From: CAZJHX01 sp964545715
GTDB taxonomy: Bacteria; Myxococcota_A; UBA9042; GCA-2863065
Direction: 5' to 3'
Length of the DNA stretch: 64,000 nucleotides
Assembly (NCBI GenBank): GCA_964545715.1
Contig: CAZJHX010000044.1
Location: 4,521-68,520, forward strand
A program made the position numbers and the translations under genes. How positions within the stretch are numbered: the first letter of the stretch is position 1; each line of letters starts with the position of its first letter. The notes under the pieces were generated by a model. That model ran no database searches and had not been told where the DNA came from. It saw nothing but the letters and a program-made list of their open reading frames with translations. Of the stretch, positions 44,402 to 53,373 are shown in pieces.

Positions 44402-46450
44402 ATGGACGCTGAGACCAACGAAGAAGGCAGACAATTCGGCAAGTTCATGCTGCTGGAGCGCATCGGCAGCGGCGGCATGGCGGAGATCTACAAGTCCGAG
44501 CTCGAGGGCATCGACGGCTTCAAGAAGATCCTCGTCGTCAAAAAGATCCTTCCTAAGTACGCGACCAACCGGCAGTTCATCACGATGTTCGTCCAGGAGG
44601 CCAAGGTCTGCAGTGGCCTGCATCACGCCAACGTCGTGCAGATCTACGAGCTGGGCGAAGAAGAGGGCGAGTACTACATCGCCATGGAGTACGTGGCCGG
44701 GTCGGACCTGCTCAAGGTTCTGACGCGCGCCTCCAAGACCGGTCGTCCCCTGCCGCCTGAGCTGTGCTTGTTCATCATTCAAGAGATCTGCAAGGGGCTG
44801 GGCTACGCACACGGCGCTACGGATACGACGGGCAAAGCGCTGGAGATCATCCACCTGGACTGCTCGCCGTCCAACATCCTGATCAGCCATGACGGGGACG
44901 TTAAGCTCACCGACTTCGGCGTCGCGCGCGCCAAGGTCGAGGGTCCGGCGACCGGGACGGAGGATCGCCTGAAGGGCAAGCTGGGCTACATGTCGCCCGA
45001 GCAGGTCACCGGCAAGCCGCTGGATCATCGCAGCGACATCTTCTCGCTCGGCATCATCTTGTATGAGCTGTTCACCCTGAAGCGGCTGTTCCTGGGACGC
45101 AGCGACATCGAGACTCTGACCAACATCCGCGACGCCAACATCGAGCCGCGGTTGAAGCGGCATCCCGAGATCCCCGAGGCGGTTGGCGACATCATTCGTA
45201 AGGCGCTGCGAGTCAACACGGATACCCGCTACCAGAGCGCGCTCGATGTCGAAGAGTCGATCAGTCAGTATCTGTTCGAGGTGCGGCAGCGCGTGACGCC
45301 GGCCATGCTGGCGACTTACCTCAAGGAGCTGTTTGCGGAGGACCTGATCGTGGATGCGGCGCCGCAGGTGGTTGCGCAGCCGGCCATCGACGCACCGCTT
45401 CCGTCTACTTCTGAGCCCACGCGCCCCAAGCAGCGGCTGGCGGACATCATGCGCGAGCGGCCCCTGACCGCGCCCGGCGAGCAAGAGGAGCAGCCGGTCG
45501 CGCCTGTGGCCAAGACGCCCGGGGCCTTCAAGGACCTGGACTATCGCTTCAAGTCTCCGGATGGTCGCGTCTTTGGTCCCGTGCCCTACCAGAACCTGAA
45601 CAAGTTGCTGCAAAGCCACTCGGTCTCGCCCGACGAGCTGGTTTCGGTGGGCGGTGGCAGCTGGCGCCCGATCGTCGAGATCACCGACATCGAGCGCATT
45701 CTGCCGATGGATCTGCAGCGCGAGGCCAGCGATCCGGACGAGGTCGGCATCTTTGGGACGACCAGCGCCGCGCGAGTGATGGCGCGCATGGCTGCCGGGA
45801 AGCGGACCGGGCGCTTCAAGCTGACCAAGGCCGGTCAGCTCAAGGAGATCTACTTTCGCAAGGGCAAGCCCATGCACATCACCTCCAACAACAAGAGCGA
45901 GCTCTTCGGATCGTTGTTGGTGGAGCAGGGGATCATCACGCAGGAGCAGCTCAACGAGGCGATCGATCGCACTGGTCGCGAGAGCCAGCTGGGCGGCTCG
46001 CTGATCCAGATGGGCCTGCTCGAGCAGGCGGGGCTCTTCGGGCAGCTCGAGAACCAGTTTGCGGAGAAGTTCAAAGAGGTCTTCAGCTGGGACGACGCGT
46101 ACTACGAGTATTATCGCGGCGCCAAGCCGCCGCTGGACGCTGTGCCGTACCGCCTGGACGCGATCGCCGCCATCACCGAGGGGGTGCGGCGGTTTATCCC
46201 GGCGGAGGTGATCGAGGATTATTTCAACACGGCCATGTCCAAGACCGTGCGGCTGGTTGGGGATCGCCCGTTTGACCCGGCGCTGCTCAAATTTGGTTCC
46301 CGCGAGCACCGGGTGCGCATGAGCGTGGAAGCGCGGCCCACCGTCGTCCGCGACATCATCCAGACTCTTGGCGGCACCGATGAAGCGCGCCGCACCGTCC
46401 TGTTCGTGCTGTTCGTCTTGCACCAGACGGAACAGATCCGGATGCGCTGA
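44402..46450 (+). CDS. Ser/Thr protein kinase with GYF-like and DUF4388-like domains
   Basis: 682 aa. Hanks-type kinase at about 13-285: glycine loop GSGGMAEIY, ATP Lys in VVKKIL, catalytic loop HLDCSPSN with Asp153 and DFG at Asp171. The HRD Arg is Leu (non-RD kinase), and the Lys two residues after the Asp is Ser, the latter seen in many myxobacterial kinases. A GYF-like segment (VFGPVPYQNLNKLL, about 378-435) and a DUF4388-like region (GRFKLTKAGQLKEIYFRKGK, then GSLLVEQGIITQEQL) form the C-terminus. No TM helix. ATG 44402 chosen because the upstream frame is in the lipoprotein gene. Confidence 0.9.
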   Translation: MDAETNEEGRQFGKFMLLERIGSGGMAEIYKSELEGIDGFKKILVVKKILPKYATNRQFITMFVQEAKVCSGLHHANVVQIYELGEEEGEYYIAMEYVAGSDLLKVLTRASKTGRPLPPELCLFIIQEICKGLGYAHGATDTTGKALEIIHLDCSPSNILISHDGDVKLTDFGVARAKVEGPATGTEDRLKGKLGYMSPEQVTGKPLDHRSDIFSLGIILYELFTLKRLFLGRSDIETLTNIRDANIEPRLKRHPEIPEAVGDIIRKALRVNTDTRYQSALDVEESISQYLFEVRQRVTPAMLATYLKELFAEDLIVDAAPQVVAQPAIDAPLPSTSEPTRPKQRLADIMRERPLTAPGEQEEQPVAPVAKTPGAFKDLDYRFKSPDGRVFGPVPYQNLNKLLQSHSVSPDELVSVGGGSWRPIVEITDIERILPMDLQREASDPDEVGIFGTTSAARVMARMAAGKRTGRFKLTKAGQLKEIYFRKGKPMHITSNNKSELFGSLLVEQGIITQEQLNEAIDRTGRESQLGGSLIQMGLLEQAGLFGQLENQFAEKFKEVFSWDDAYYEYYRGAKPPLDAVPYRLDAIAAITEGVRRFIPAEVIEDYFNTAMSKTVRLVGDRPFDPALLKFGSREHRVRMSVEARPTVVRDIIQTLGGTDEARRTVLFVLFVLHQTEQIRMR

Positions 46451-46474
46451 AGTTCTATCCCCCGAGTAGGTCCG

Positions 46475-46978
46475 ATGGAAAACAACACCTGGTACTGCGA
46501 ACACTGCGAGGCCGAGTTCACCCCAAAGCCGGGTGGGAAGAAGCCACGCTGTCACACCTGCATGCGGACGACCGGCCTGACGGCGTTGAGCACGGACGCG
46601 CCCGCGCGCAAGGTCCCGACGCAGACGCTGATCGGCGTGGCGGCGCTGGCGTTGGCCGCCGGCGGGCTGCTGTGGTTTTACGCTACCCAGCGCGCTGAGA
46701 GTCCACCGGACGAGGCCCCGGCGCCCGGCGGGCGCGTCGGGGGGGCCGGCCCCAGCCCGCCCCCCCCGCCCCCCCCCCCCCGGGCCGCCCCCGGCCCCGG
46801 GGCGAGGCCCCGGCGCGGGGCGCTACGGTCGGCGCTCCGTCCGACTCGCCGCCGACCGATCCGACGCCGCCCGGGGAGCCCCCGGCGCCTGCTGCCCCAA
46901 CCACGGCTGTCGGCAAGTTTGCGACCGCGGCCGTGGTCGGAGCCGGCTCTGATGCCGCCAAGCTGCGGCAGCTGCTGA
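46475..46978 (+). CDS. Zinc-ribbon and membrane-anchor N-terminal part of an interrupted TPR protein
   Basis: Codes for MENNTWYCEHCEAEF with a zinc ribbon CEHC...CHTC (about 8-29), then one TM helix at about 51-67, and a Pro/Gly/Arg tail. The tail is read from a poly-C tract and its last part is out of the frame that continues into the TPR gene. The two frames describe one protein of about 720 aa; see the finding on the frameshift. Zinc ribbon with one TM at the start of a TPR protein is typical of membrane-tethered myxobacterial factors (inference). Confidence 0.7.
   Translation: MENNTWYCEHCEAEFTPKPGGKKPRCHTCMRTTGLTALSTDAPARKVPTQTLIGVAALALAAGGLLWFYATQRAESPPDEAPAPGGRVGGAGPSPPPPPPPPRAAPGPGARPRRGALRSALRPTRRRPIRRRPGSPRRLLPQPRLSASLRPRPWSEPALMPPSCGSC
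46735..46815. other. Poly-C/poly-G low-complexity tract, probable sequencing or assembly error
   Basis: Runs of eight and more C and strong C/G bias between two in-frame-looking halves of the same gene. The reading frame upstream of the tract and the frame 3' of it differ. Homopolymer indels of this sort are typical assembly errors. Confidence 0.75.
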
Positions 46979-48666
46979 CGACCATTCACACGCGCATCAC
47001 CATCATCAAGGCGGGCGCCCCGCTGGGCCGGGACGTTCTGCGGCCGGACGCGGCTGCCAAGAGGCTCAGCGACGCGACCGATCGCGTGCCCATGCACGCG
47101 ATCGAGGTCGGCGCTCTCACCCTGGCCGCCGTCCGCGCGTTGGGCTACAAGGCCGCTGTCAGTGTGCTGCCGACCGGCAGCGCGGGTCGTACGTCGGTGG
47201 GTCATCGTCACCTCGGCGTGATCGCGGACGTCACCGGGCTGGACGGCATGATGGTGCCGAGCCGCTCGGGGGTGACCGACGCTGCCGAGGCCAGGCCGGC
47301 GCCCGAGGCTGCGGTCGAGGCGCACCTGCTGGCGCTGGAGGCGCTGCGGGCTGTCGAGCAGCACTCCTTCGATACCGGGGCCGAGATCGTGGGCAAGGCC
47401 CTCGCGCTGGCGGCAGACGATCAGGGGCTGCACTTCCTTCGCGGCCATCTGCTGGTCCTTCGCGGCCAGCTGGACGCTGGGGTGGAGCTGCTGCAGACCG
47501 CGGTCGTGAAAGCCGAGGACGCCGAGGGCCGCTACATGCTGGCCGTGGCGCTGCTGCGTGAGGAGGAGACGTTCGCCGCGTATCGCGCGCTGCTGCGGAC
47601 GGTGGAGCTGGACGCCGAGCACGCCCGCGGATGGAGCGCGCTGGGCCAGATCACGTTGGACCGGATGAGCCAGGTGCCCCAGGGGCAGCGTCCGGCGCTG
47701 GAGACGGAGCTGGACCGTGTCGAGGCGGCGCTGACCAAGATCAACAAAGCGGCGCCCGGGCTGATCGAGCTGCGTGTGCAGCGTTTGGTTGCCAAGGGCA
47801 AAGATGCCGACGCACGCGCACTTGCGGTGGAGGCGCTCAACGCCCATCCGCGTAGAGCGCCGCTGCACATGCTGATGGCGCAGATGGCGCAGATCAAAGG
47901 TGAGACGGCTATCGCCGAGCGGCACTATGAGCGTGCGGCCGAATCGGATCCCGAGGACGCCGAGCCGCTCATCCAGTTGGCTCAGATCTACTCTCAGCGT
48001 CAGGAGACCGACAACGCGATCAAGGCGCTGGAGGACGCGGCCAGGCGGGCGCCGTTTGATGCCAACCTCATGTCGGAGCTGGTCGGCGCGTACGACCAGA
48101 CGGGGCGCAGCGAGGACGCGGTCAAGATGGCCACCGAGCTCAGAACGCGCTTTCCGGACCTGCTGGACGGCCCCGTGCTGCTCGCTCAGCTGATGTTGGC
48201 CAAGGGCAATCTTCAGGGCGCGATCGGGCTGCTCGAAGAGACGCTGGTGAAGCATCCCAAAGAGCCCCAGCTGTATGTGCTGCTGTATTTCGTGCACGTG
48301 TCGTCCAACAAGGCGGCGGAGGCGGATGCGGTGCTCAAGCGCCTGATGAAGTTCGACCCACAGGGCCGCATGCGCATCGCTCAGCAGCTGCTGCAGGGCA
48401 TGCAGGTGGAGGCCGCCGTCACGCTGATGGAGGCCGAGCTGAAGGAAAAGCCCGAGAACATCCAGGTCGCGATCACGCTGGCCCAGATCCATCGACTGGG
48501 CGCGCACGACAAGGACGTCGCTCGGCTGCGTGCCCATGTTGGCAAACATGCCGAGGACAAAGAGACCACGCTGCGCCTCTTCGATGAGGCGATGGTGGAG
48601 ATCGACAAGCAGGCGCCCGCTCAGGGCTCCGGTCTCCCGCCGACAGACGCGCCCGCCGCGCCGTGA
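46933..48666 (+). CDS. TPR-repeat protein, C-terminal part of the interrupted gene
   Basis: 577 aa as given. Eight or more TPR-like units are visible (for example EAERHYERAAESDPEDAEPL-type spacing in IAERHYERAAESDPEDAEPL). Reading its frame backwards from 46933 gives a clean Pro/Thr/Ala linker up to the poly-C tract, so its true start is the ATG at 46475 after frame correction. Overlaps rsmG by 4 bp. Function unknown; context suggests work with the kinase/PP2C locus. Confidence 0.8.
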   Translation: MVGAGSDAAKLRQLLTTIHTRITIIKAGAPLGRDVLRPDAAAKRLSDATDRVPMHAIEVGALTLAAVRALGYKAAVSVLPTGSAGRTSVGHRHLGVIADVTGLDGMMVPSRSGVTDAAEARPAPEAAVEAHLLALEALRAVEQHSFDTGAEIVGKALALAADDQGLHFLRGHLLVLRGQLDAGVELLQTAVVKAEDAEGRYMLAVALLREEETFAAYRALLRTVELDAEHARGWSALGQITLDRMSQVPQGQRPALETELDRVEAALTKINKAAPGLIELRVQRLVAKGKDADARALAVEALNAHPRRAPLHMLMAQMAQIKGETAIAERHYERAAESDPEDAEPLIQLAQIYSQRQETDNAIKALEDAARRAPFDANLMSELVGAYDQTGRSEDAVKMATELRTRFPDLLDGPVLLAQLMLAKGNLQGAIGLLEETLVKHPKEPQLYVLLYFVHVSSNKAAEADAVLKRLMKFDPQGRMRIAQQLLQGMQVEAAVTLMEAELKEKPENIQVAITLAQIHRLGAHDKDVARLRAHVGKHAEDKETTLRLFDEAMVEIDKQAPAQGSGLPPTDAPAAP

Positions 48667-49280
48667 GCATCGCGGAGGCCTTGCAGGCTCACTGCGGCAC
48701 GCTGAACATCCCCTTCGATCCGACGTGGGTCAACCCAGTGACCACCCATCTGCGCCTGCTGGAGCGATGGTCCAAGCGCATGAACATCACCAGCATCTCG
48801 CGCCCCGAGGACGCGGTAGTGCGCCACATCATCGACTCATTGTCGCTGCTGAAGCTGTCTGAGGTCAGGGATCTTCAGGGCGCCGCCATCGATGTGGGCA
48901 GCGGTGGGGGCTTTCCCGGCATCCCCCTCGCGATGGCGTTGCCGCAGGTCCAATGGACGCTGATGGAGCCGCGAACCAAGCGCGGCGTCTTTCTGGAGCG
49001 CGTGATAGCTGAGGCGGGGCTCAAAAACGTGACATGGTCGAAGGGGCGAGTCCCCGAAGACGCCGCGCCGGGCGCCTTTGACTGTGTGGTGAGTCGCGCC
49101 ACGCTGCCGCCGGCTCAGCTGTTGGAGGCCAGTCGTCCGATGCTGGCGGACGCAGGAGTCACCGTGCTGATGACAGCCACACGTCCGGACGATCTGTCGG
49201 GATGGGAGGTGCTTCAGGAAGAAGCGTTCGAATTGGCCGGCGCCCACCGCTGGATCGCAGCGGTGAGCCCAAAACCCTGA
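48663..49280 (+). CDS. rsmG: 16S rRNA m7G methyltransferase RsmG
   Basis: 205 aa from GTG 48663. RsmG methylates G527 of 16S rRNA; motif I AIDVGSGGGFPGIPLA and motif WTLMEPRTKRGVFL are diagnostic. In most bacteria it follows mnmG near the origin; here it is 26 kb from rpmH, and no mnmE, mnmG or parAB is in the window. Stop directly abuts the convergent dnaK stop. Confidence 0.95.
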   Translation: MSIAEALQAHCGTLNIPFDPTWVNPVTTHLRLLERWSKRMNITSISRPEDAVVRHIIDSLSLLKLSEVRDLQGAAIDVGSGGGFPGIPLAMALPQVQWTLMEPRTKRGVFLERVIAEAGLKNVTWSKGRVPEDAAPGAFDCVVSRATLPPAQLLEASRPMLADAGVTVLMTATRPDDLSGWEVLQEEAFELAGAHRWIAAVSPKP

Positions 49281-51173
49281 TTACTCGTCCACCACGTCGG
49301 CGTCCACGAAGTCCGCGCCGTAGTCCTCGCCGCCACCCTCGGGCGCCGCCGGATCACCACCCTCGGTGGACTCCGCGGCGTTCTTGTACATCTGCTCGGC
49401 CAGCTTGTGGGCAGCCTTGGTGAGCGTCTCGGTCGCCGCCATGATGCGGGTGTGGTCCTCGCTGGCCAGCGACTCTTTGGCGTCGGCCAGTGCGGCCTGC
49501 AGCGCCTCGACGTCAGCCTCTTCCATGCCCTCTTTGTGCTCTTCCAGGGACTTTTCAGTCTGGTAGATGAGCGTGTCGAGCTGGTTTTTGGCCTCGATGG
49601 ACTCACGACGCTTCTTGTCCGCCTCTTCGTGCTCCTCCGCCTCGGAGACCATGCGATCGATGTCGCTCTGCTGAATGCCAGAGCTGTTGGTGATCATGAT
49701 CTCCTGCTCTTTGGCGGTGGCCTTGTCCTTGGCGGTCACCTTGAGGATGCCGTTGGCGTCGATGTCGAAGGAGACCTCGATCTGTGGCACACCACGCGGC
49801 GCCAGGGGGATGCCCTCCAGGTGGAACTTGCCCAGCGTCCGGTTGTCCGGCGCCATCTCGCGCTCGCCCTGCAGCACGTGGACCTCCACAGAGGTCTGAT
49901 TGTCGGCCGCCGTGGAGAAGATCTCCGTCTTGCGGGCCGGAATCGTCGTGTTGCGGGAGATGAGCGTCGTCATCACGCCACCCAGGGTCTCGATGCCCAG
50001 GCTCAGCGGCGTGACGTCCAGCAGCAGGATGTCCTTGACGTCGCCGGCCAGAACGCCCGCCTGAACGGCAGCGCCTACAGCCACGACCTCGTCCGGGTTC
50101 ACACCCTGGTGAGGCTCTTTGCCGAAGAACTTTTTGACGGTCTCCTTGACCCGCGGCATGCGAGTCGAGCCACCGACCAGGATGACCTCGTCGATGTCGG
50201 CGGGGCTCTTGCCCGCGTCCTTGAGCGCCTGGCGGCACGGAGCCAGCGTGGCCTCCACGATGTCGTCGATCAGCTGCTCGAGCTTGGCCCGCGACAGCCG
50301 CATGTTCAGGTGCTTGGGACCCGAGGCGTCCGCCGTCAGGAACGGCAGGTTGATGTCCGTCTCCATCGTCGAGCTGAGCTCGATCTTGGCCTTCTCGGCA
50401 GCCTCTTTGAGACGCTGCATGACCATCTTGTCCGAGGAGACGTCGATGCCCTGGTCCTTTTTGAACTCGTCGACGAGGTAGTCGATGATCCGCTCGTCGA
50501 CGTTGTCGCCGCCCAGGTGGGTGTCACCCGCCGTGGACATGACCTCGACCACGTTTTCGCCGACCTCGAGGATCGAGATGTCGAACGTACCGCCACCGAA
50601 GTCGTAGACCGCGATGATCTCGTCTTCCTTCTTGTCCAGACCGTAGGCCAGCGCGGCCGCAGTCGGCTCGTTGATGATGCGCTTGACCTCCAGGCCGGCA
50701 ATGCGTCCGGCGTCTTTCGTCGCCTGGCGCTGGCTGTCGTTGAAGTAGGCCGGCACGGTGATGACCGCGGCGTCCACGTCTTCGCCCAGGTAGTTCTCGG
50801 CCGCTCGTTTCAGCTTCTGGAGCACGCGCGCCGCGATCTCGGGGGGCGCGTAGCTCTTGCCGCGGACGCCGATGTGCGCGTCGCCGTTGTTGGCCGCCTG
50901 AATCGTGAAAGGCATGCGCTTGGCTTCGTCGCCAATCTCGCTGAACTTCGAGCCGATAAACCGCTTGGAGCTGTAAATCGTGTTCTCAGGGTTGGTGACT
51001 GCCTGGCGACGCGCCACCTGACCGACCAGAATGCCGCCCTTGTCGTCGAACGCGACGACCGACGGCGTCGTGCGGCCACCCTCTTCATTGGTAATGACTT
51101 TGGGCTCGCCGCTTTCCATGACCGCAACGACCGAGTTGGTCGTACCGAGATCGATGCCGATGATCTTGCCCAT
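49281..51173 (-). CDS. dnaK: Chaperone DnaK (Hsp70)
   Basis: 630 aa. N-terminus MGKIIGIDLGTTNSVVAVME, ATPase signatures IDLGTTNS, IVAVYDFGGGTFDIS-type (AVYDFGGGTFDIS) and VILVGGSTRMPRV, then the substrate-binding and lid regions and the acidic tail ending DADVVDE. No dnaJ or grpE next to it. Preceded by a strong sigma-70 promoter and a sigma-32-like promoter (see entries). Confidence 0.97.
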   Translation of the reverse strand: MGKIIGIDLGTTNSVVAVMESGEPKVITNEEGGRTTPSVVAFDDKGGILVGQVARRQAVTNPENTIYSSKRFIGSKFSEIGDEAKRMPFTIQAANNGDAHIGVRGKSYAPPEIAARVLQKLKRAAENYLGEDVDAAVITVPAYFNDSQRQATKDAGRIAGLEVKRIINEPTAAALAYGLDKKEDEIIAVYDFGGGTFDISILEVGENVVEVMSTAGDTHLGGDNVDERIIDYLVDEFKKDQGIDVSSDKMVMQRLKEAAEKAKIELSSTMETDINLPFLTADASGPKHLNMRLSRAKLEQLIDDIVEATLAPCRQALKDAGKSPADIDEVILVGGSTRMPRVKETVKKFFGKEPHQGVNPDEVVAVGAAVQAGVLAGDVKDILLLDVTPLSLGIETLGGVMTTLISRNTTIPARKTEIFSTAADNQTSVEVHVLQGEREMAPDNRTLGKFHLEGIPLAPRGVPQIEVSFDIDANGILKVTAKDKATAKEQEIMITNSSGIQQSDIDRMVSEAEEHEEADKKRRESIEAKNQLDTLIYQTEKSLEEHKEGMEEADVEALQAALADAKESLASEDHTRIMAATETLTKAAHKLAEQMYKNAAESTEGGDPAAPEGGGEDYGADFVDADVVDE

Positions 51174-51219
51174 GAACTCTCCCCCGCTATCAGTGAATTC
51201 TAAACATTGGACGGTGGCC

Positions 51220-51245
51220 TTGGGGTAGGCTCAGTCGCCGTCAAC
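51220..51245 (-). promoter_or_regulatory. Sigma-32-like heat-shock promoter for dnaK
   Basis: Read on the minus strand: GTTGACG (51245-51239), 13-bp spacer, CCCCAA (51225-51220), compared with the consensus CTTGAAA-N11-14-CCCCATTT. It lies 47 bp before the dnaK start. Good but not exact match. Confidence 0.5.
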
Positions 51246-51252
51246 GAGGGCA

Positions 51253-51280
51253 AACATAGTTCTGCCCACAGGGGTGTCAA
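51253..51280 (-). promoter_or_regulatory. Sigma-70 promoter for dnaK
   Basis: On the minus strand TTGACA (51280-51275) and TATGTT (51258-51253) with a 16-bp spacer: perfect -35, 4/6 -10. It abuts the GTG start of the divergent secreted-protein gene at 51281, so the latter must have a promoter within the dnaK leader. Confidence 0.6.
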
Positions 51281-51934
51281 GTGGCGCTTAAAAGTTTTGT
51301 TTCCACATTCGTGATCCTGATGGTCGTGGTTTTGCTCCTGCCGAGCCAGGTTGCTGCGCAGGCCCCGCCTCAGCCGCAGTGGGCGCAGCCGCCGCCGCCG
51401 CCGGTCAAGCGTGTGTTTCTCAACGGTCAGGCGATCGATGACATTCGCGCGGTGACCCTGATCGACATGAAGGTGTCGCTGGACACCTACGGCAACATCC
51501 TGTTGTTCAACCCCGCCTATCACATCGAGAGGCGACCCGGCGCGGCCGCTCAGATCGTGCGCAAAGCCGCCACGGTTGCTCGCCCGATCTCCGGGCGCGT
51601 CTTCTTGATCACCGACGTCGAGGGAAAGGGACCGCCCACGTTTGACCTCCAGGTTTACGTCTCCGGCCGCCTGGTCTCGACCGTCGACGGCTCTCAGCCA
51701 CGCACCTCCTTGGACTCGTCCGAGTTCTTCACGGTCGGTGACAACGTCCTGCACTTCAAAGCCGTGTCGGTTCACCGTCCTCAGAGCTCGCCGGACACCA
51801 AGGTGAAGGTCACGTTCGGGTACGGGCAGCCCAACGGGCAGGTGTTGGCCATCGACAGGGTCCTGTTGACCTACGAGCGCAGCGGGCGCGTGCAGTCTCA
51901 GATCGACAAGCGCACGATCACGTTCGAGAAATGA
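51281..51934 (+). CDS. Secreted protein of unknown function
   Basis: 217 aa from GTG 51281 with AGGGG 7-8 nt before. Signal peptide VILMVVVLLLPSQVAAQA, Pro-rich linker, then a beta-rich domain (KRVFLNGQAIDDIRAVTL, IDMKVSLDTYGNILL, VTFGYGQPNG). No family recognised. Overlaps the HEAT-repeat gene by 4 bp (ATGA). Confidence 0.7.
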   Translation: MALKSFVSTFVILMVVVLLLPSQVAAQAPPQPQWAQPPPPPVKRVFLNGQAIDDIRAVTLIDMKVSLDTYGNILLFNPAYHIERRPGAAAQIVRKAATVARPISGRVFLITDVEGKGPPTFDLQVYVSGRLVSTVDGSQPRTSLDSSEFFTVGDNVLHFKAVSVHRPQSSPDTKVKVTFGYGQPNGQVLAIDRVLLTYERSGRVQSQIDKRTITFEK

Positions 51935-53364
51935 GTCGTGCGGCCGCGATAGCGCTCACCGTTTGTACGGCGCTCAGCGCCTGCAACCAGCGCGTGGAGC
52001 CGATGAAGCTCAAGCGCCCCGCATCCCTGGCGCCCGGAACAGACGGCCGCGCGGTGCTGTGGATTACGCCACGCCCGGCCCATCCCCTGGGTGCGCTGGA
52101 TCGCGACGACAACCGGCTGGTCACGGAGATCGAAGAGCTGGATGGCGCGGCAGGAGCCTCTATCGCCACCTTGCGGTCTCACCTCTCCAACACCTCGGCG
52201 CGCATCAGGCAGGCGGCTGTCATCGCGCTGGCCGCGGCGACTCATGCAGATGCACCCATGGCGGTGCTGGCAGCCGTGCACGATCCGCACCCCGTGGTCC
52301 GCGCGGAGGCTCGACAGACTGTGGCCGAGCTCTCGCCGGTGATTCGCGACCAGCTCTTTACCCGGTCGCTGAGCGGGGACGATGCGGCCATCGCTGCCGG
52401 GGCCGCCGCCAGCTGGCCCGAGCTGCTGCGACCGTTGGAGGCCCCTGCGCGCGCCCAGCGCCTGCACGGCGCCTTGACGCAGACCGCCAATCCCGTCGTT
52501 GTGGCGCTCATGCTGGCCGGCCAGTGCGGACGCGAGCCCGTCCCTGAGCTCCTGGAGCTGGCAGCGGGTCACGACGACGCCGTGGTGCGCGCCGCGGCGG
52601 AGGCCTGCCGTATCGAGGCGCTGCAGCCCGGCGGCGTCGCCGATCCGGTGGAGATCATCGCCGCGTTGGGCGCGCCCGGACCAGGCTCCAAGGGTCTGGC
52701 CGCCCGGCTTGTGTCCACGATCGCGGACCGGGTCGCGCCGGAGAGTCGAGAGCGGCTCCTGGCTGCGCTGTCGGCCGCCGCGGGCTCGTCGGATACCCGC
52801 ACCGCGATCGCCGTCAGCACCGCGTTTGTCACCCTGGGTGCGCCCGCTGGAGTGGACGCGCTGGCGGTCTGGGTGCGCGCCGGATCGACAGACGCGCGCG
52901 TCGAGGCGCTGAACGTGCTGAGGGTCGCCGGCCATCGCACGGGTCGTGTTGTGGGCGCCACGATCGTGGGCGCGCTGGAGCCCGCCTACTCCGACGCGGA
53001 CGCCACCGTACGTGCAATCGCCGCCGAGGTCGCCGGCTTGACCGCGGACGGCCGAGTCGCGGCCCCGCTCAGCCAGCTGATGTCGGACCCCGTCTCAGAC
53101 GTCCGCGCCGCCGCCGCCTATGCCATCGGGGTCGCCGACGCCAAGCTCGCCGTCGCGGTGCTGGCGGAGTCCGGAATCGCCGACACGGACGAGGCCGTTC
53201 AGGACATGTCGTTTGCCAGTCTTCACAAGCTGGTGCATGGCCACTCGATGCCGCCGCGCGAGCTGGTCGCCGAGTGGCTCTCGGAGCCGACGCAACCGTC
53301 AGAGAAGCCGTTCTGGGGCAGGGACTTCGAGCGCTGGCGACGCTGGTATCAGGTCGAGCGGTAG
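51931..53364 (+). CDS. HEAT-repeat lipoprotein
   Basis: 477 aa. Signal peptide MSRAAAIALTVCTALSAC with lipobox (Cys18), followed by about nine HEAT-like helical repeats (for example SDPVSDVRAAAAYAIGVADA, ADATVRAIAAEVAGLTAD). Scaffold-type protein facing the periplasm or surface. Follows the secreted protein with a 4-bp overlap, so one operon. Convergent with the metallohydrolase gene (9 bp between stops). Confidence 0.8.
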   Translation: MSRAAAIALTVCTALSACNQRVEPMKLKRPASLAPGTDGRAVLWITPRPAHPLGALDRDDNRLVTEIEELDGAAGASIATLRSHLSNTSARIRQAAVIALAAATHADAPMAVLAAVHDPHPVVRAEARQTVAELSPVIRDQLFTRSLSGDDAAIAAGAAASWPELLRPLEAPARAQRLHGALTQTANPVVVALMLAGQCGREPVPELLELAAGHDDAVVRAAAEACRIEALQPGGVADPVEIIAALGAPGPGSKGLAARLVSTIADRVAPESRERLLAALSAAAGSSDTRTAIAVSTAFVTLGAPAGVDALAVWVRAGSTDARVEALNVLRVAGHRTGRVVGATIVGALEPAYSDADATVRAIAAEVAGLTADGRVAAPLSQLMSDPVSDVRAAAAYAIGVADAKLAVAVLAESGIADTDEAVQDMSFASLHKLVHGHSMPPRELVAEWLSEPTQPSEKPFWGRDFERWRRWYQVER

Positions 53365-53373
53365 TCTTGGCGC

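Noticed and set aside
46755..46790. Poly-C as terminator or regulatory tract
   Set aside because: It lies inside a coding sequence and breaks its frame; error is more likely.
49407..51203. 598-aa frame opposite dnaK
   Set aside because: Shadow of dnaK with no protein family features.
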